A DNA stretch of 64,000 nucleotides from Novispirillum itersonii (GCF_014205675.1 NZ_JACIIX010000007.1:147195-211194); one strand, 5' to 3'. Positions 34,753 to 44,320 are shown, numbered from the stretch's first letter. Notes: generated from the letters alone by a model not told the origin. Numbers and translations: made by a program.

Positions 34753-35460
34753 GTGATCGACAAAGGGGGACGAACCATTAATCAGGTTCATAATCAGTTC
34801 GGCGGAGGGGACGGCGGACCAGACGGTACGATCTGTGCCAAGGTTCTGATCGCCGATGACCATGCCGTGTTCCGTGAAGGGCTGCGCCTGCTGATGGAAG
34901 CGCGCGGTTTCTGTTCGGTCGTGCTGGAATCCTTTGATGCGGAATCCTCGCTGGCGGCGCTGGATGCCAATACCGACCTTGATCTGGTGGTGCTGGACCT
35001 GAACATGCCGGGGATGGAGGATCTGGCCCTGCTGAAGCGGCTGCGCCTGATCCGTGCCGGTCTGCCGGTGGTGGTGCTGACGGCGTCGGAACGCCGGACC
35101 GACATGCGGGCCGCCATTGCCGGCGGGGCGCTGGGCTTTATTCCCAAGACCTTCCCGGTGAACCAGATTCTGGCGATTCTGGAACGGATTCTCGGCGGGG
35201 AACGTTTCTTCCCGGCGGATGTCCTTTCCGAGGACAGCCTTCCGCCGGGGCTGGAAGGGGTTGCCCTCAGCCCGCGCCAGAAGGAAGTGCTGACCCTGAT
35301 CGCCAAGGGGATGAGCAATAAGGAAATTGCCCGGGTTCTTGATACGGCGCTGCCGACGGTTAAAAACCACGTGGCCAATATCTTTGAAAAGCTGGGCACC
35401 ACCAACCGGGTGGCCGCCGTCAACCTCGGGCGCAAGGCCGGGCTGATCCCGGACGCCTGA
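34753..35460 (+). CDS. Orphan NarL/FixJ-type response regulator
   Basis: About 235 aa. Receiver domain: KVLIADDHAVFREGLRLL, the phosphoacceptor Asp in LDLVVLDLNMPGM, the Thr in VVVLTAS, and the Lys in GFIPKTF. C-terminal LuxR-type HTH: LSPRQKEVLTLIAKGMSNKEIARVLDTALPTVKNHVANIFEKLG. The start is unclear: no ATG lies between the receiver and an upstream frame, so the GTG at 34753 with a weak purine-rich site is chosen. No histidine kinase is adjacent, so the partner must be elsewhere or the multi-PAS kinase at 60.5 kb (speculative). Confidence 0.8.
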   Translation: MIDKGGRTINQVHNQFGGGDGGPDGTICAKVLIADDHAVFREGLRLLMEARGFCSVVLESFDAESSLAALDANTDLDLVVLDLNMPGMEDLALLKRLRLIRAGLPVVVLTASERRTDMRAAIAGGALGFIPKTFPVNQILAILERILGGERFFPADVLSEDSLPPGLEGVALSPRQKEVLTLIAKGMSNKEIARVLDTALPTVKNHVANIFEKLGTTNRVAAVNLGRKAGLIPDA

Positions 35461-35524
35461 GACCCCACACCTGCCCCTGTCCTGCGTTTTCCGCCCTCCT
35501 GTTTTTCCAGTCAGAGCTGCCATC

Positions 35525-36517
35525 ATGACCGTTCAGCGTCCCCAGAACCGCCCGCTTGCCCCCTTTCCGGTGACGGAGCCCCGGGCCAGTGGCCTGCTGG
35601 AGGTCGGGGACGGGCACCGGATTTACTGGGAAGACTGCGGTGCGCCGGATGGGATTCCGGTGGTCTATGTGCATGGCGGCCCCGGAGCCGGATGTGCCCC
35701 GGTCCACCGCAGCTTTTTTGATCCGTCGGTGTACCGGGTGATCCTGTTCGACCAGCGCGGGGCCGGGCGGTCGAAGCCCTATGCGGCATGGAACGACAAC
35801 ACCACCGCCCATCTGGTGGCGGATATGGAAACCCTGCGCACCCATCTCGGCATTGATCAGTGGCTGCTGTTTGGCGGATCGTGGGGCAGCACGCTGGCGC
35901 TGGCCTATGGGCAGGCCCATCCGCAGTGCAGCCTTGGCTTTATCCTGCGCGGTATCTTCCTGTTCCGGCAGCGGGAAGTGGACTGGTTCATCCATGGCAT
36001 GGGCCGTTTCTTCCCCGAGGCCGCCGCTGACTTCTTTGGGGCGCTGAGCCCGGAAGAGCGGCAGGATCCGCTGATGGCCTATTACCGTCAGCTGACCGAT
36101 CCCGATCCGGCGGTGCATGGGCTGGCAGCCCGGCGCTGGGCCGGGTTTGAGGATGCCTGTGCCCGCCTGATTCCGTCGGTGTCCCCGCTCAGCGGTGTGC
36201 CGGGGCCGGACGGGCGGATTGAGGGACTGGCCATCGCCCGTCTTGAAGCCCACTACATGGCCCATGCCGGTTTTCTGGAAGAAGGGCAGCTGCTGCGCGA
36301 TATCGGGCGGATCCGGCATCTGCCCTGCACCATCGTGCAGGGGCGCTATGATGTGATCTGCCCGCCGGAAACGGCGGCGGATCTGCACCGGGCCTGGCCG
36401 GAAAGCCGTCTGGTGATGGTCCCGGATGCCGGACATTCGGCGCTGGAGCCGGGCATCCGGGCTGAGCTGATGCAGGCGTTGCAGGACTTTGCCACCGGGG
36501 TGCGCGGCGTGGGGTAA
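35525..36517 (+). CDS. pip: Prolyl iminopeptidase
   Basis: 330 aa, alpha/beta-hydrolase that removes N-terminal proline. Seen: oxyanion region VHGGPGAGCAP, DQRGAGRSKP, the nucleophile Ser in GGSWGSTLALAYGQ, the acid in GRYDVICPP, and the catalytic His in PDAGHSALEPG. The family length is usual. Single gene between the response regulator and tRNA-Arg. Confidence 0.93.
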   Translation: MTVQRPQNRPLAPFPVTEPRASGLLEVGDGHRIYWEDCGAPDGIPVVYVHGGPGAGCAPVHRSFFDPSVYRVILFDQRGAGRSKPYAAWNDNTTAHLVADMETLRTHLGIDQWLLFGGSWGSTLALAYGQAHPQCSLGFILRGIFLFRQREVDWFIHGMGRFFPEAAADFFGALSPEERQDPLMAYYRQLTDPDPAVHGLAARRWAGFEDACARLIPSVSPLSGVPGPDGRIEGLAIARLEAHYMAHAGFLEEGQLLRDIGRIRHLPCTIVQGRYDVICPPETAADLHRAWPESRLVMVPDAGHSALEPGIRAELMQALQDFATGVRGVG

Positions 36518-36577
36518 ACCTGCGCCCTGATTTCAGGACTGGAAAGCCGTTCGCAGCCCCGCTATAAGGGCGGCAGT

Positions 36578-36654
36578 GTTCCCGTAGCTCAGCAGGATAG
36601 AGCACCGGATTCCTAATCCGGGGGCCGTGGGTTCGAATCCCGCCGGGAACACCA
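36578..36654 (+). tRNA. tRNA-Arg (anticodon CCT)
   Basis: 77 nt including encoded CCA. Acceptor GTTCCCG/CGGGAAC, D arm GCTC/GAGC, anticodon stem CCGGA/TCCGG with loop TTCCTAA (CCT), T arm GTGGG/CCCGC. Reads AGG codons. Confidence 0.96.
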
Positions 36655-36758
36655 TTTTCTCCGCTATCCAATCCCCGGGTCTCCCGCAGTCCGGTTCACC
36701 CGGGCCGATCGCGATGCGGTCAGGGGCTGTGGGCCGGTCCCGGTTTCAGGCCGGGGAG

Positions 36759-37109
36759 TCAGACCCCGAAAATCTCGGCGTACCGCTCGGGCTTGAAGCC
36801 CAGTTCCACCGGGTCCGGCGTTTCCAGAACCGGACGGCGGATCATTGAGGGCTGTTCCAGCATCAGGAGGATGGCGCTGTCTTCCGTCAGGCTGGCTTTG
36901 GCATCCTCCGGCAGTTTGCGGAAGGTGGTGCCGCTGCGGTTGATCACTTTCTCCCAGCCCCAGACCCGGCACCAGCGTTCAACGTCGGCCCGGCTGACCC
37001 CGGCTTTCCGGTAATCATGGAAGGTATAAGCGATGCCGTGGCTGTCCAGCCAGTTGAAGGCTTTCTTCATGGTGTCACAGTTTTTGATGCCATAAACCGT
37101 CACGGTCAT
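36759..37109 (-). CDS. ArsC/Spx family protein (YffB-like)
   Basis: 116 aa with thioredoxin-like fold. TVYGIKNCDTMKKAFNWLDSHGIAYTFHDYRK is typical of the YffB subgroup. Only Cys11, followed by Asp-Thr, is present at the site, so this is not a canonical arsenate reductase pathway with further cysteines; a glutathione-linked thiol reductase role has been suggested for relatives. It follows purT by 21 bp and may be cotranscribed. Confidence 0.9.
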   Translation of the reverse strand: MTVTVYGIKNCDTMKKAFNWLDSHGIAYTFHDYRKAGVSRADVERWCRVWGWEKVINRSGTTFRKLPEDAKASLTEDSAILLMLEQPSMIRRPVLETPDPVELGFKPERYAEIFGV

Positions 37110-37130
37110 CGCCTTGGTCCTTATCGTCTC

Positions 37131-38309
37131 TTACCTGTAGGTCAGGGTGATTTTTGCGGCAGCATCGCGGGCTGCGGCGCGGGCGTCTTCAACCGTTCCG
37201 TCCCGGACCAGCGCCAGCGCCACCCCCATGCGGCGATAGGGGCGGGTGGTCGGTTTGTTGAAGATCCGCACGTCCAGATCGACGCCCGGTGCCGCCGGGC
37301 GGAGGGCGTCGGCGATGCCGGACACGGTGAAATCCGCCGAGTCGCGGTCTGCCAGCACCACCGCCGAGGCGCTGGGGCCGTGCAGGGTGATGCCGGGAAT
37401 CGGTAGCCCGAGGATCGCCCGGGCGTGCAGGTCAAATTCCGTCAGGTTCTGCGAGATCAGCGTCACCATGCCGGTGTCATGCGGCCGGGGTGACAGCTCG
37501 GAGAAGATCACGGTGTCACCGACGACAAAGAACTCCACCCCGAACAGGCCATAACCGCCAAGGTTATCGACCACCGCCCGGGCCATCTCCTGCGCCGCAT
37601 GGATGGCGCTGTCGGACATGGCGGCAGGCTGCCAGCTTTCCTGATAATCCCCGCGTTCCTGCCGGTGACCGATCGGCGGACAGAACAGCACGCCGTCGCG
37701 GGTGCGGATGGTCAGCAGGGTGATTTCATAGTCGAACGGAATGAAGGCTTCGACGATCACCCGCTGGCGGTCGCCGCGCATTCCGGCGACGGCATAATCC
37801 CACGCGGTATCAACGGCATCGGCGCTGCGGACGGTGCTCTGCCCCTTGCCGGAGGACGACATCACCGGCTTGACCACGCATGGCAGGCCGACCTTCTCCA
37901 CTGCGGCCCGCATCTCCTCGCGGGTTTCGGCATAGAGGTAGGTCGAGGTGCGCAGGCCAAGTTCCTGCGCAGCCACCTCGCGGATGCGGTCCCGGTTCAT
38001 GGTCATGATGGTGGCGCGGGCGGAGGGCACCACGGTGAAGCCCCGGTCCTCATAGTCCTTCAGGACCTCGGTGCGGATCGCTTCCACCTCCGGCACGATC
38101 AGGTCGGGCCGGTGCTTCTCAATCGCCGCGCCGAGGGCCTCGCCGTCGAGCATCGAGAACACCTCGAAGCCGTCCGCCACCTGCATGGCCGGGGCATTGG
38201 CGTAGGAGTCGCAGGCAATGACCTCTGCGCCCAGACGCTTGGCGGAAATCACAAATTCCCGGCCGAGTTCCCCGGATCCCAGAAGCAGAATTTTTGCAGT
38301 CGCACCCAT
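37131..38309 (-). CDS. purT: Formate-dependent phosphoribosylglycinamide formyltransferase
   Basis: ATP-grasp enzyme that formylates GAR from formate and ATP in purine synthesis, needing no folate. 392 aa. Seen: [57 protein letters not shown], the ATP-grasp loop [11 protein letters not shown], and [29 protein letters not shown]. The family length is usual. Confidence 0.96.
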   Translation of the reverse strand: MGATAKILLLGSGELGREFVISAKRLGAEVIACDSYANAPAMQVADGFEVFSMLDGEALGAAIEKHRPDLIVPEVEAIRTEVLKDYEDRGFTVVPSARATIMTMNRDRIREVAAQELGLRTSTYLYAETREEMRAAVEKVGLPCVVKPVMSSSGKGQSTVRSADAVDTAWDYAVAGMRGDRQRVIVEAFIPFDYEITLLTIRTRDGVLFCPPIGHRQERGDYQESWQPAAMSDSAIHAAQEMARAVVDNLGGYGLFGVEFFVVGDTVIFSELSPRPHDTGMVTLISQNLTEFDLHARAILGLPIPGITLHGPSASAVVLADRDSADFTVSGIADALRPAAPGVDLDVRIFNKPTTRPYRRMGVALALVRDGTVEDARAAARDAAAKITLTYR

Positions 38310-38449
38310 GTCCGGCCCTCGTGTCTGTCTGTGGCAGCGGTGGGGTTCACCGCCGGTTATGCCTCTGCCCGCCTTATACCAAGGCGGTCAAGAGCGGGTC
38401 CAGAGCATCGTATCCAAAAACGGTCCGGCCGCCGCCCGTGTTGTCGCCA

Positions 38450-40936
38450 TCATTTGTCGGTCGACATATTCATGATCCGGTCGGCTTCCTTGGAGGAGTC
38501 AAACGGACCGCTTGGCGTCTCTGACACCGGGGGCCACGATGGTGACGGTCCCCCCTGCGCCGGGCCGGAGGACGATCCCCCCTTGAACAGCCGGTCAAAG
38601 AAGCCGCCGATGCCGGTCCGGGTATCGCGCGGCAGATCATGCACCGGAATTCCGGCATGGGCGGCCTGCATCACCCCTTTCCAGACGGTGGCGGGCAGGG
38701 TGCCGCCGGTCACCCGCTTCATCGGGCTGTTGTTGTCGTTGCCGATCCAGACGCCGGTGACAATGTCGGGGGTGTAGCCCATAAACCACGCATCCCGGTA
38801 GTTCTGGGTGGTGCCGCTTTTGCCCGCGGCCGGACGGCCGAAGGCGGCGCCCTTGCCGGTGCCCTCGGTCAGCACGCCGGTCAGCATCTCGTTCAGGGCG
38901 CCGACGGCATCGGGGCTGGCGACGGTGCGGACCAGATCATTTTCATGCAGGTACAGCACCTCGCCGGAACGGGTCATCACATCGCTGATGCCCCACGCCG
39001 GAGTATAGCGCCCGTTGCTGGCCAGCACCGCATAGGCATTGGTCAGGCTGAGCAGGGTGGTTTCCTCGGTCCCCAGCGCCAGCGACGGCTGGGCATCGGA
39101 CGACACCGTCAGCCCCATCTGGCGGGCGGTGTTGATGACGTTGCTCCGTCCCACCTCTTCCGAGACCCGGACCGCAACGGTGTTGATGGAGCGCGCGACC
39201 GCCGTCCGCAGCGGGATTTCCCCCAGATACTTCCGGTCGAAGTTTTCCGGCGACCAGTTTTTGAAGGTGATCGGGGCGTCCAGAACCATGTCGTCGGGCC
39301 GGTAGCCCTTTTCGGTGGCGGTCAGATACACCACCGGCTTGAAGGAGGAGCCCGGCTGACGCTGCGCCTGTGTGGCACGGTTGTACTGGCTGGCGGCATA
39401 GTCAACCCCGCCGACCAAGGCCAGAACTGCCCCATCCGGGCGCATCACCACCACCGCCCCCTGTGACGCCGCCATCGCCGGTCCCTTGGCGGCAAGGGTC
39501 TCGCGCAGGGTCTTCTCAGCGGCGGCCTGAATGGCCGGGTTCAGCGTGGTGCGGACGATCAGGTCGGTATTGATCTGTCCCAGAAGGTCATCCAGACGGT
39601 CGCCGACCCAGTCGGCAAAATACCGGCCGGTGCGTCCGCCGGGGGCTGTCGGGCGCGGCGGCGGCATCACCGAAGCCTGCCGGGCCTGTTCCGGGGTGAT
39701 GGTGCCGGTTTCGGCCATGGCCGCCAGCACCACCCTGGCCCGGTTGAATGAGGCCTGCGGATTGGCTTCCGGGTTATAGGTCGAGGGGGCCTTCAGCAGT
39801 CCGGCCAGAACGGCGGCCTGATAGGGCGTGACATCGCGGGCCGATACCCCGAAATAGCGGTGGGCGGCGGCATCGACGCCATAGGTGCCTGCCCCGAGAT
39901 AGACGCGGTTGAGGTACAGGCTGAAGATCTGGTCCTTGGTGAAGGTCCATTCCAGCCAGAAGGCCAGCAGCACTTCCTGAATCTTGCGTTTGGCGGTGCG
40001 GTCGGGGGACAGGAACAGGTTTTTGGCGGTCTGCTGGGTGATGGTCGACCCACCCTGTACCGTCCGTCCGGCCCGGGCGTTGACGATCATGGCGCGGGCC
40101 AGACCGATCGGGTCAATGCCGAAGTGGTAATAGAACTTCCGGTCTTCAATCGCCATCACCGCCCCGGGCAGGTAGGGCGGCAGATCTTTCACATCCAGCA
40201 CGTCGCCGTAGTTCTCGCCATAGGTGGCGATCACCGAGCCATCAGCCGCCTCGAACGTCACCGACGGGCGGCGGGTCATGGCGGCGGCCAGATCAATGCG
40301 TGGCAGATCGGCGGCAAACCAGGCGACGATCAGGGTCAGGGCGATGATTCCCCACACCATCAGGGTCAGGCCCCAGCGGATCAGGCGGCGGCCCCAGCCG
40401 CGCCCGCCACCGGATGGCCCCTTGCGGTTGCCTCCGGCCCCGCCGCTGCCGTTCCCGCCGGTTCCCCCCCCGGCTCCGGGTCCGCCTGCGGGGCGGGAGC
40501 GGGCGGAAGTGCCCTTTGGCGGGGCTGTTTTCCGGGGCGCAGGAGAGGCGGAGCCTGCTGCCCGCGACGGGGTGCGGCCGCTGCTGCGGTCCTGCCACAG
40601 ACGGTGAACCAGACGGGTCAAGGAGCCCCCCAGAATCGCGATATCGGACGATCGACGGGGTTCCCGTCTGTTTTCAAGCGGTTGAGGCCGGATATGTCCC
40701 TGATCCTCTTGCCCTTGCGGGGCGGTTCTGGTTTTCTGGGGGACGAATACCGGGTCTTCCCGCATCTGCGGCCCGGTCGTGCCGTCCCGAAGGCGGGATG
40801 GATGCGCTGCCGGACCCGCAGGGGTTCCGGCACGGGGATTGATGGGCTCACCTGCGGTCAGGCCGCTCCGGGGTTCGGGGCGGCGTCTGGTGCCAAAGGA
40901 GGGTTCCTGTCGGGGGACGTCGGTGTTATTCGGCAT
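38450..40936 (-). CDS. Penicillin-binding protein 1A
   Basis: 828-aa bifunctional peptidoglycan synthase. An unusually long cytoplasmic N-terminus (about 180 residues, Arg/Pro then Gly-rich, ends GGRGWGRRLIRW) precedes one membrane helix. The GT51 glycosyltransferase domain contains EDRKFYYHFGIDPIGLARAM and GGSTITQQTAKNLFLSPDRT; the transpeptidase has PGSSFKPVVYL (SxxK), SINT, and KSGTTQ. Ends with a Pro/Ser-rich tail. Catalytic residues appear intact. Confidence 0.93.
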   Translation of the reverse strand: MPNNTDVPRQEPSFGTRRRPEPRSGLTAGEPINPRAGTPAGPAAHPSRLRDGTTGPQMREDPVFVPQKTRTAPQGQEDQGHIRPQPLENRREPRRSSDIAILGGSLTRLVHRLWQDRSSGRTPSRAAGSASPAPRKTAPPKGTSARSRPAGGPGAGGGTGGNGSGGAGGNRKGPSGGGRGWGRRLIRWGLTLMVWGIIALTLIVAWFAADLPRIDLAAAMTRRPSVTFEAADGSVIATYGENYGDVLDVKDLPPYLPGAVMAIEDRKFYYHFGIDPIGLARAMIVNARAGRTVQGGSTITQQTAKNLFLSPDRTAKRKIQEVLLAFWLEWTFTKDQIFSLYLNRVYLGAGTYGVDAAAHRYFGVSARDVTPYQAAVLAGLLKAPSTYNPEANPQASFNRARVVLAAMAETGTITPEQARQASVMPPPRPTAPGGRTGRYFADWVGDRLDDLLGQINTDLIVRTTLNPAIQAAAEKTLRETLAAKGPAMAASQGAVVVMRPDGAVLALVGGVDYAASQYNRATQAQRQPGSSFKPVVYLTATEKGYRPDDMVLDAPITFKNWSPENFDRKYLGEIPLRTAVARSINTVAVRVSEEVGRSNVINTARQMGLTVSSDAQPSLALGTEETTLLSLTNAYAVLASNGRYTPAWGISDVMTRSGEVLYLHENDLVRTVASPDAVGALNEMLTGVLTEGTGKGAAFGRPAAGKSGTTQNYRDAWFMGYTPDIVTGVWIGNDNNSPMKRVTGGTLPATVWKGVMQAAHAGIPVHDLPRDTRTGIGGFFDRLFKGGSSSGPAQGGPSPSWPPVSETPSGPFDSSKEADRIMNMSTDK

Positions 40937-41048
40937 GGTCTGACTAGGGTATCGCGGAGGGACAGGGGTACCACGGGTTCATGGTAAAACAAAGGCGGTG
41001 TTGCCATCCGGGCAGGGGCACCCACCGTCGCAGCCAGTGAGAAATGTC

Positions 41049-41300
41049 ATGAGCGGTGCTCCTTTATCCCTGCTGCTGCCTGCCGATCTGCTCGATCGCC
41101 TCCAGGCACTGGCAGACCGGGACGGTAAGCCTCTTGCCGCAGTTCTGCTTCAGGCGGCGGAGGAATTCGCCGACCGGTGGGAGGACTACTACCAGACCTG
41201 CGATGCCTTGGTACAGGGCGAGCCGGAACGGACCACGCTGTCTGTCTCCCCTGAGGAGGAAACTGTCGCAGACTGTGGCGAAACCGGGACTGTGCCCTGA
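41049..41300 (+). CDS. Small ribbon-helix-helix-like protein
   Basis: 83 aa. The first half, SLLLPADLLDRLQALADRDGKPLAAVLLQAAEEFADRWEDYY, has the strand-helix-helix pattern of CopG/RHH proteins; the tail is acidic. An ATG at 41049 gives the domain directly at the N-terminus; a 17-codon upstream extension seems unlikely. May be a small DNA-binding regulator; no toxin gene is adjacent, so an antitoxin role is not supported. Confidence 0.6.
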   Translation: MSGAPLSLLLPADLLDRLQALADRDGKPLAAVLLQAAEEFADRWEDYYQTCDALVQGEPERTTLSVSPEEETVADCGETGTVP

Positions 41301-41401
41301 AACGCTGCGCCCTGAAACGCTGGGACGGATCAGTCTGTCTTCCGGGGCTCCGTCTGTCTGTGACGGAGCCCGTTCTGTTGGGGACTGTCAGCCTGTAACT
41401 G

Positions 41402-42649
41402 TCAGTCTGTGACTCCGGGCGGGGTCTGGGGCGCGGACCCCGGCGTTCCGGCCTCGGGGACCGGCATATCAGCCCCCCAGCGGACCGGTGGCATCTGGAT
41501 CAGCGGCACCGGGCCGACGGTCAGCTTCTGGTTCTGGATGCTCAGGGGCAGGCTGTGGGTCACGCTGCCGTCTGCCCCGCGCTGCCCCATCGCCCCCAGC
41601 AGAACCCGGGCAATCGAGGCATCCCGGCCCCGGACCACGCCTTGCCGTTCCAGGCGGTCCAGCATCGGCACCAGACCGTTGATGCTGGTGCTGAAGGCCC
41701 CTTCCGGCTGAAGGCCCTCGTCCAGCGCCATGGTGCCGGCGACTCCGATTTTCAGCGGGGCCCAGTCCACATACAGGCGCTGCACTTCCAGCGTGCCGCC
41801 GCCATCCCGCCATGTTTTCAGGGCCTGTACCAGTGTGGCCGGGCCCTTGGCCCCGCCGGTGCCGGGCACCACGAAGGGCCCCCGGATTTCGCCTTGCAGG
41901 ACCGCTTCGGTCAGGGCGGTGCCGAACTGCCCGGTGACGGTCTGCGGCAGGGTCAGCGCCTTGATGGCGCCAGCCAGACGGTAGACCGGCGTGCGATCCG
42001 GTGCTCCGGCCCCGGAGGTCAGCGGATCAACCGTCAGGGTCAGGCTGTCGAGGGACACCGGGACACCGGTGGTCATCTGTCGGCCCCGGAAATTGGTGAT
42101 GATCACCGACAGGGCAATGCCGGTGGTGCTCTGGGTCAGGGTGCCTTTGGCCTCCTCCACCGCGCCGCTCAGCTTCTGGCCGTCGGCAAGGGTCAGGGTC
42201 ACCGGGCCGGTGATGCGGAATATCGGGGTCCCCGGAGCCCAGCCGTTGAAGGTCAGCGAGGCGCTCTGGGCCTCCAGCCCGCCGGCGGGGCCGGTGATCC
42301 GCAGCGACGGCAGCCCGATGTCCACCTTGACCGGATAGCCCCGCCGTTGCGGCGGGTCAGTTGTGATGGTCCAGCCGTTGGTCTTCTGGGCTGCCGCCCA
42401 GCGGGTCCAGCCCTCGGTCACGCTGTCGGCCAGCATGAACCAGCCTTGGGTAAACAGCAGCAGAATCACCAGCCCGATGGAGGGCAGGATGATCAGGCGG
42501 AAGGCGTTGAAGCTCCGTCCTTCCGTTGGCGGCGGCGAGGCCCGGTCGGTTTTTTCCGCACGCAGGCTGGCATCCTGCCGGGATCCGGTGGATCCCGGGG
42601 GGCGGGAGGAGGAGGAGCCATGGGGCGTGTTCCGGCGCGAACGGGCCAT
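41402..42649 (-). CDS. DUF2125 family membrane-anchored protein
   Basis: 415 aa. A charged Ser/Pro-rich N-terminus of about 45 residues leads into a single membrane helix (LIILPSIGLVILLLFTQGWFM), then a large extracytoplasmic domain of repeated beta strands (GYPVKVDIGLPSLRITGPAGGLEAQSASLTFNGW) as in AsmA/DUF2125 proteins. Ends in a Pro-rich tail. The function of DUF2125 is unknown; envelope-associated in alphaproteobacteria. Confidence 0.82.
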   Translation of the reverse strand: MARSRRNTPHGSSSSRPPGSTGSRQDASLRAEKTDRASPPPTEGRSFNAFRLIILPSIGLVILLLFTQGWFMLADSVTEGWTRWAAAQKTNGWTITTDPPQRRGYPVKVDIGLPSLRITGPAGGLEAQSASLTFNGWAPGTPIFRITGPVTLTLADGQKLSGAVEEAKGTLTQSTTGIALSVIITNFRGRQMTTGVPVSLDSLTLTVDPLTSGAGAPDRTPVYRLAGAIKALTLPQTVTGQFGTALTEAVLQGEIRGPFVVPGTGGAKGPATLVQALKTWRDGGGTLEVQRLYVDWAPLKIGVAGTMALDEGLQPEGAFSTSINGLVPMLDRLERQGVVRGRDASIARVLLGAMGQRGADGSVTHSLPLSIQNQKLTVGPVPLIQMPPVRWGADMPVPEAGTPGSAPQTPPGVTD

Positions 42650-42780
42650 CAGAAGTCCTCTTGCTGTGAACGGCAGGCATGGTGTCTTATCGCATCTTGC
42701 GCAATCTGTCCGCCCTTCTCACGTTAAGGGGGCGGCCTCTGCCGTTCTTCCCCGCCGTGCTTTCCGTCTGAGACCCCGCC

Positions 42781-43413
42781 ATGCCCGCCGATCCGTCCTG
42801 CCCACCTGCCGATTCCCTGACCGAGACCGCCGTTCCGGTGGCCGACCCGGTTCCGCAGACAGAGGCGGAGCGGCTGGCCCGGTTCGGGGAAGGAGACCTG
42901 TGGGTGTTCGCCTATGGCTCTTTGATGTGGAATCCCGGATTTGATCCGGTGGAGGCCGTGCAGGCCCGGGTAGACGGCTATCAGCGGGATCTGTGTGTCG
43001 CCTCCCTGCGCTACCGGGGCACCCCGGACTGTCTGGGGATTGTCCTCGGACTCCAGCAGGGGGGATCCTGTCAGGGGATGGCCCTGCGGGTGGCGGCGGC
43101 ACAGCGGCAGGCGGTGGCGGCGGCGCTGGACGCCCGCGAACTGATCACCCGGCTGTATCATCCGCAGTTCCTGCCCTGTTATCTGGCCGATGGCCGTCAG
43201 GTTGAGGCCTATGGCTATGTGGTCGATCCGTCTCACAGCCAGTATCTGGGGCACCTCAGCCGTGCGGAGAAGCTGGTGTTCCTGCGGCAGGGCGTCGGCT
43301 GTAACGGCACCTCGGCGGAGTATCTGCGCAACACGGTGGCCTGTCTGGACCGCCACGGGATCAGCGACGGTCACCTGCACGGCTATCTGGCCGCGCTGGA
43401 GGCCTCAGGCTGA
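42781..43413 (+). CDS. Gamma-glutamylcyclotransferase (ChaC family)
   Basis: 210 aa. ChaC-type enzymes cleave the gamma-glutamyl bond of glutathione to 5-oxoproline and Cys-Gly. The substrate loop FAYGSLMWNPGF, then YQRDLCVASLRYRGTPDCLGIVLGL, and the catalytic Glu in ALDARELITRLY are all visible. A C-terminal segment CNGTSAEYLRNTVACLDRHGISD is usual. Tail overlaps the cupin gene by 9 bp. Confidence 0.9.
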   Translation: MPADPSCPPADSLTETAVPVADPVPQTEAERLARFGEGDLWVFAYGSLMWNPGFDPVEAVQARVDGYQRDLCVASLRYRGTPDCLGIVLGLQQGGSCQGMALRVAAAQRQAVAAALDARELITRLYHPQFLPCYLADGRQVEAYGYVVDPSHSQYLGHLSRAEKLVFLRQGVGCNGTSAEYLRNTVACLDRHGISDGHLHGYLAALEASG

Positions 43414-43779
43414 GGCCGCCTCGAAGATCGCGTAGAGTTTCAGGCACGGCTCCACGGTTTCCCAGACCCCCCGGAAACCGGCGGGGATCACGAAGGCGTC
43501 TCCGGCGGTGAAGGTGGCGGTGGTCCCGGTTTCCTCCTGTTCCAGCCGCACGGTGCCGGACAGCAGGACGCAGAATTCCTGTTCCGTATAGTTGACCTTC
43601 AGGCGGCCGCAGGCCCCCTGCCAATGCCCGACATGGAACTGCCCGCTGGGATCGGAGAAGGCATTCCACACCGTCTGTTCCCCGGATCCGGACAGGCGTT
43701 TTTCCGGCGCGGCGACAAAGGTGTCTGCCTGCTCCGGGGTGCGGGTGACGGCAAACGGCATGGTATCGGCGGTGGACAT
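43405..43779 (-). CDS. Cupin domain protein
   Basis: 124 aa, DUF861-type cupin. The barrel is visible as FHVGHWQGACGRLKVNYTEQEFCVLLSGTVRLEQEETGTTATFTAGDAFVIPAGFRGVWETVEP. Metal-binding His are partly replaced: HVGHW and a Glu remain, but the second motif lacks His. The ATG at 43779 has GGGAGAG upstream. It is divergent from the Irr-like gene and shares its 118-bp promoter region with the iron-box candidate. Confidence 0.85.
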   Translation of the reverse strand: MSTADTMPFAVTRTPEQADTFVAAPEKRLSGSGEQTVWNAFSDPSGQFHVGHWQGACGRLKVNYTEQEFCVLLSGTVRLEQEETGTTATFTAGDAFVIPAGFRGVWETVEPCLKLYAIFEAASA

Positions 43780-43872
43780 TGCGCTCTCCCGGTCCGTGGA
43801 CCCTGAAAGTGTGATGGCAGGCATTATAACCGGTTGCGCCGGGGCGGCGAACCGCTATGATGATGTTACTAA

Positions 43873-43893
43873 TGCAAATTATTCGCGATTGCA
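43873..43893. promoter_or_regulatory. Candidate iron/Irr operator before the Irr-like gene
   Basis: TGCAAATTATTCGCG is a 7-1-7 inverted repeat (TGCAAAT / ATTCGCG) resembling alphaproteobacterial Fur/Mur boxes, and the following GATTGCA gives a wider TGCAA...TTGCA symmetry. It ends 4 bp before the Irr ATG and could block the ribosome site or promoter. A clearer copy lies before the FTR1 operon at 45637. That it is bound by this Fur-family protein is inference. Confidence 0.55.
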
Positions 43894-43897
43894 GAAT

Positions 43898-44320
43898 ATG
43901 CCTCTTCCCGCCCTGCCTGTCGGGCAGCCGATCGCCGCGTTTCTGCGGCGTCACAATATCAAGCCGTCGCGCCAGCGGCTGGCCATTCTGAAAACACTTC
44001 AGGAAACCAACGGCAGCCATATCACGCCGGAGGCCTTCCACCGCAACCTGACCGCCGCCGGACATGGCCTGTCGGTGGGGACGGTCTATAACACCCTGAA
44101 CCAGCTGACTGAAGCCGGGTTGCTGCGGCGTCTGGTCTATCAGGACCGCCACTGGTTCAGTCTGGATCCGGCCCGTCGCCTGCACGTTTTCAACGAAACG
44201 TCAGGCCATCTGGAGGATATTCCTCTGCCCGGGATGGCCGATCTGCCGACCGTTGACAGCCCGCCGGGCTATGAGGTGACCGACGTTGACGTTTTTGTCC
44301 GGGTCCGGATCCGGCGCTGA
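43898..44320 (+). CDS. irr: Irr-like Fur family transcriptional regulator
   Basis: 140 aa. The HTH region FLRRHNIKPSRQRLAILKTLQETNGSHITPEAFH and SVGTVYNTLNQLTEAGLLRRL, with a C-terminal HLEDIPLPGMADLPTVDSPPGYEVTDVDVFVRVRIRR, is typical of Irr rather than of Fur. The His-rich metal/haem patch of rhizobial Irr is reduced to one His (RRLHVF). Irr represses or activates iron genes when iron is low. The chosen ATG gives the family start; a longer upstream frame lacks homology. Neighbours are all iron-related. Confidence 0.88.
   Translation: MPLPALPVGQPIAAFLRRHNIKPSRQRLAILKTLQETNGSHITPEAFHRNLTAAGHGLSVGTVYNTLNQLTEAGLLRRLVYQDRHWFSLDPARRLHVFNETSGHLEDIPLPGMADLPTVDSPPGYEVTDVDVFVRVRIRR

Noticed and set aside
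36759..37109. Arsenic resistance function
   Set aside because: Single-Cys YffB-type protein; no ars genes adjacent.
41049..41300. Antitoxin of a toxin-antitoxin pair
   Set aside because: RHH-like fold is plausible, but no toxin-like gene is adjacent.
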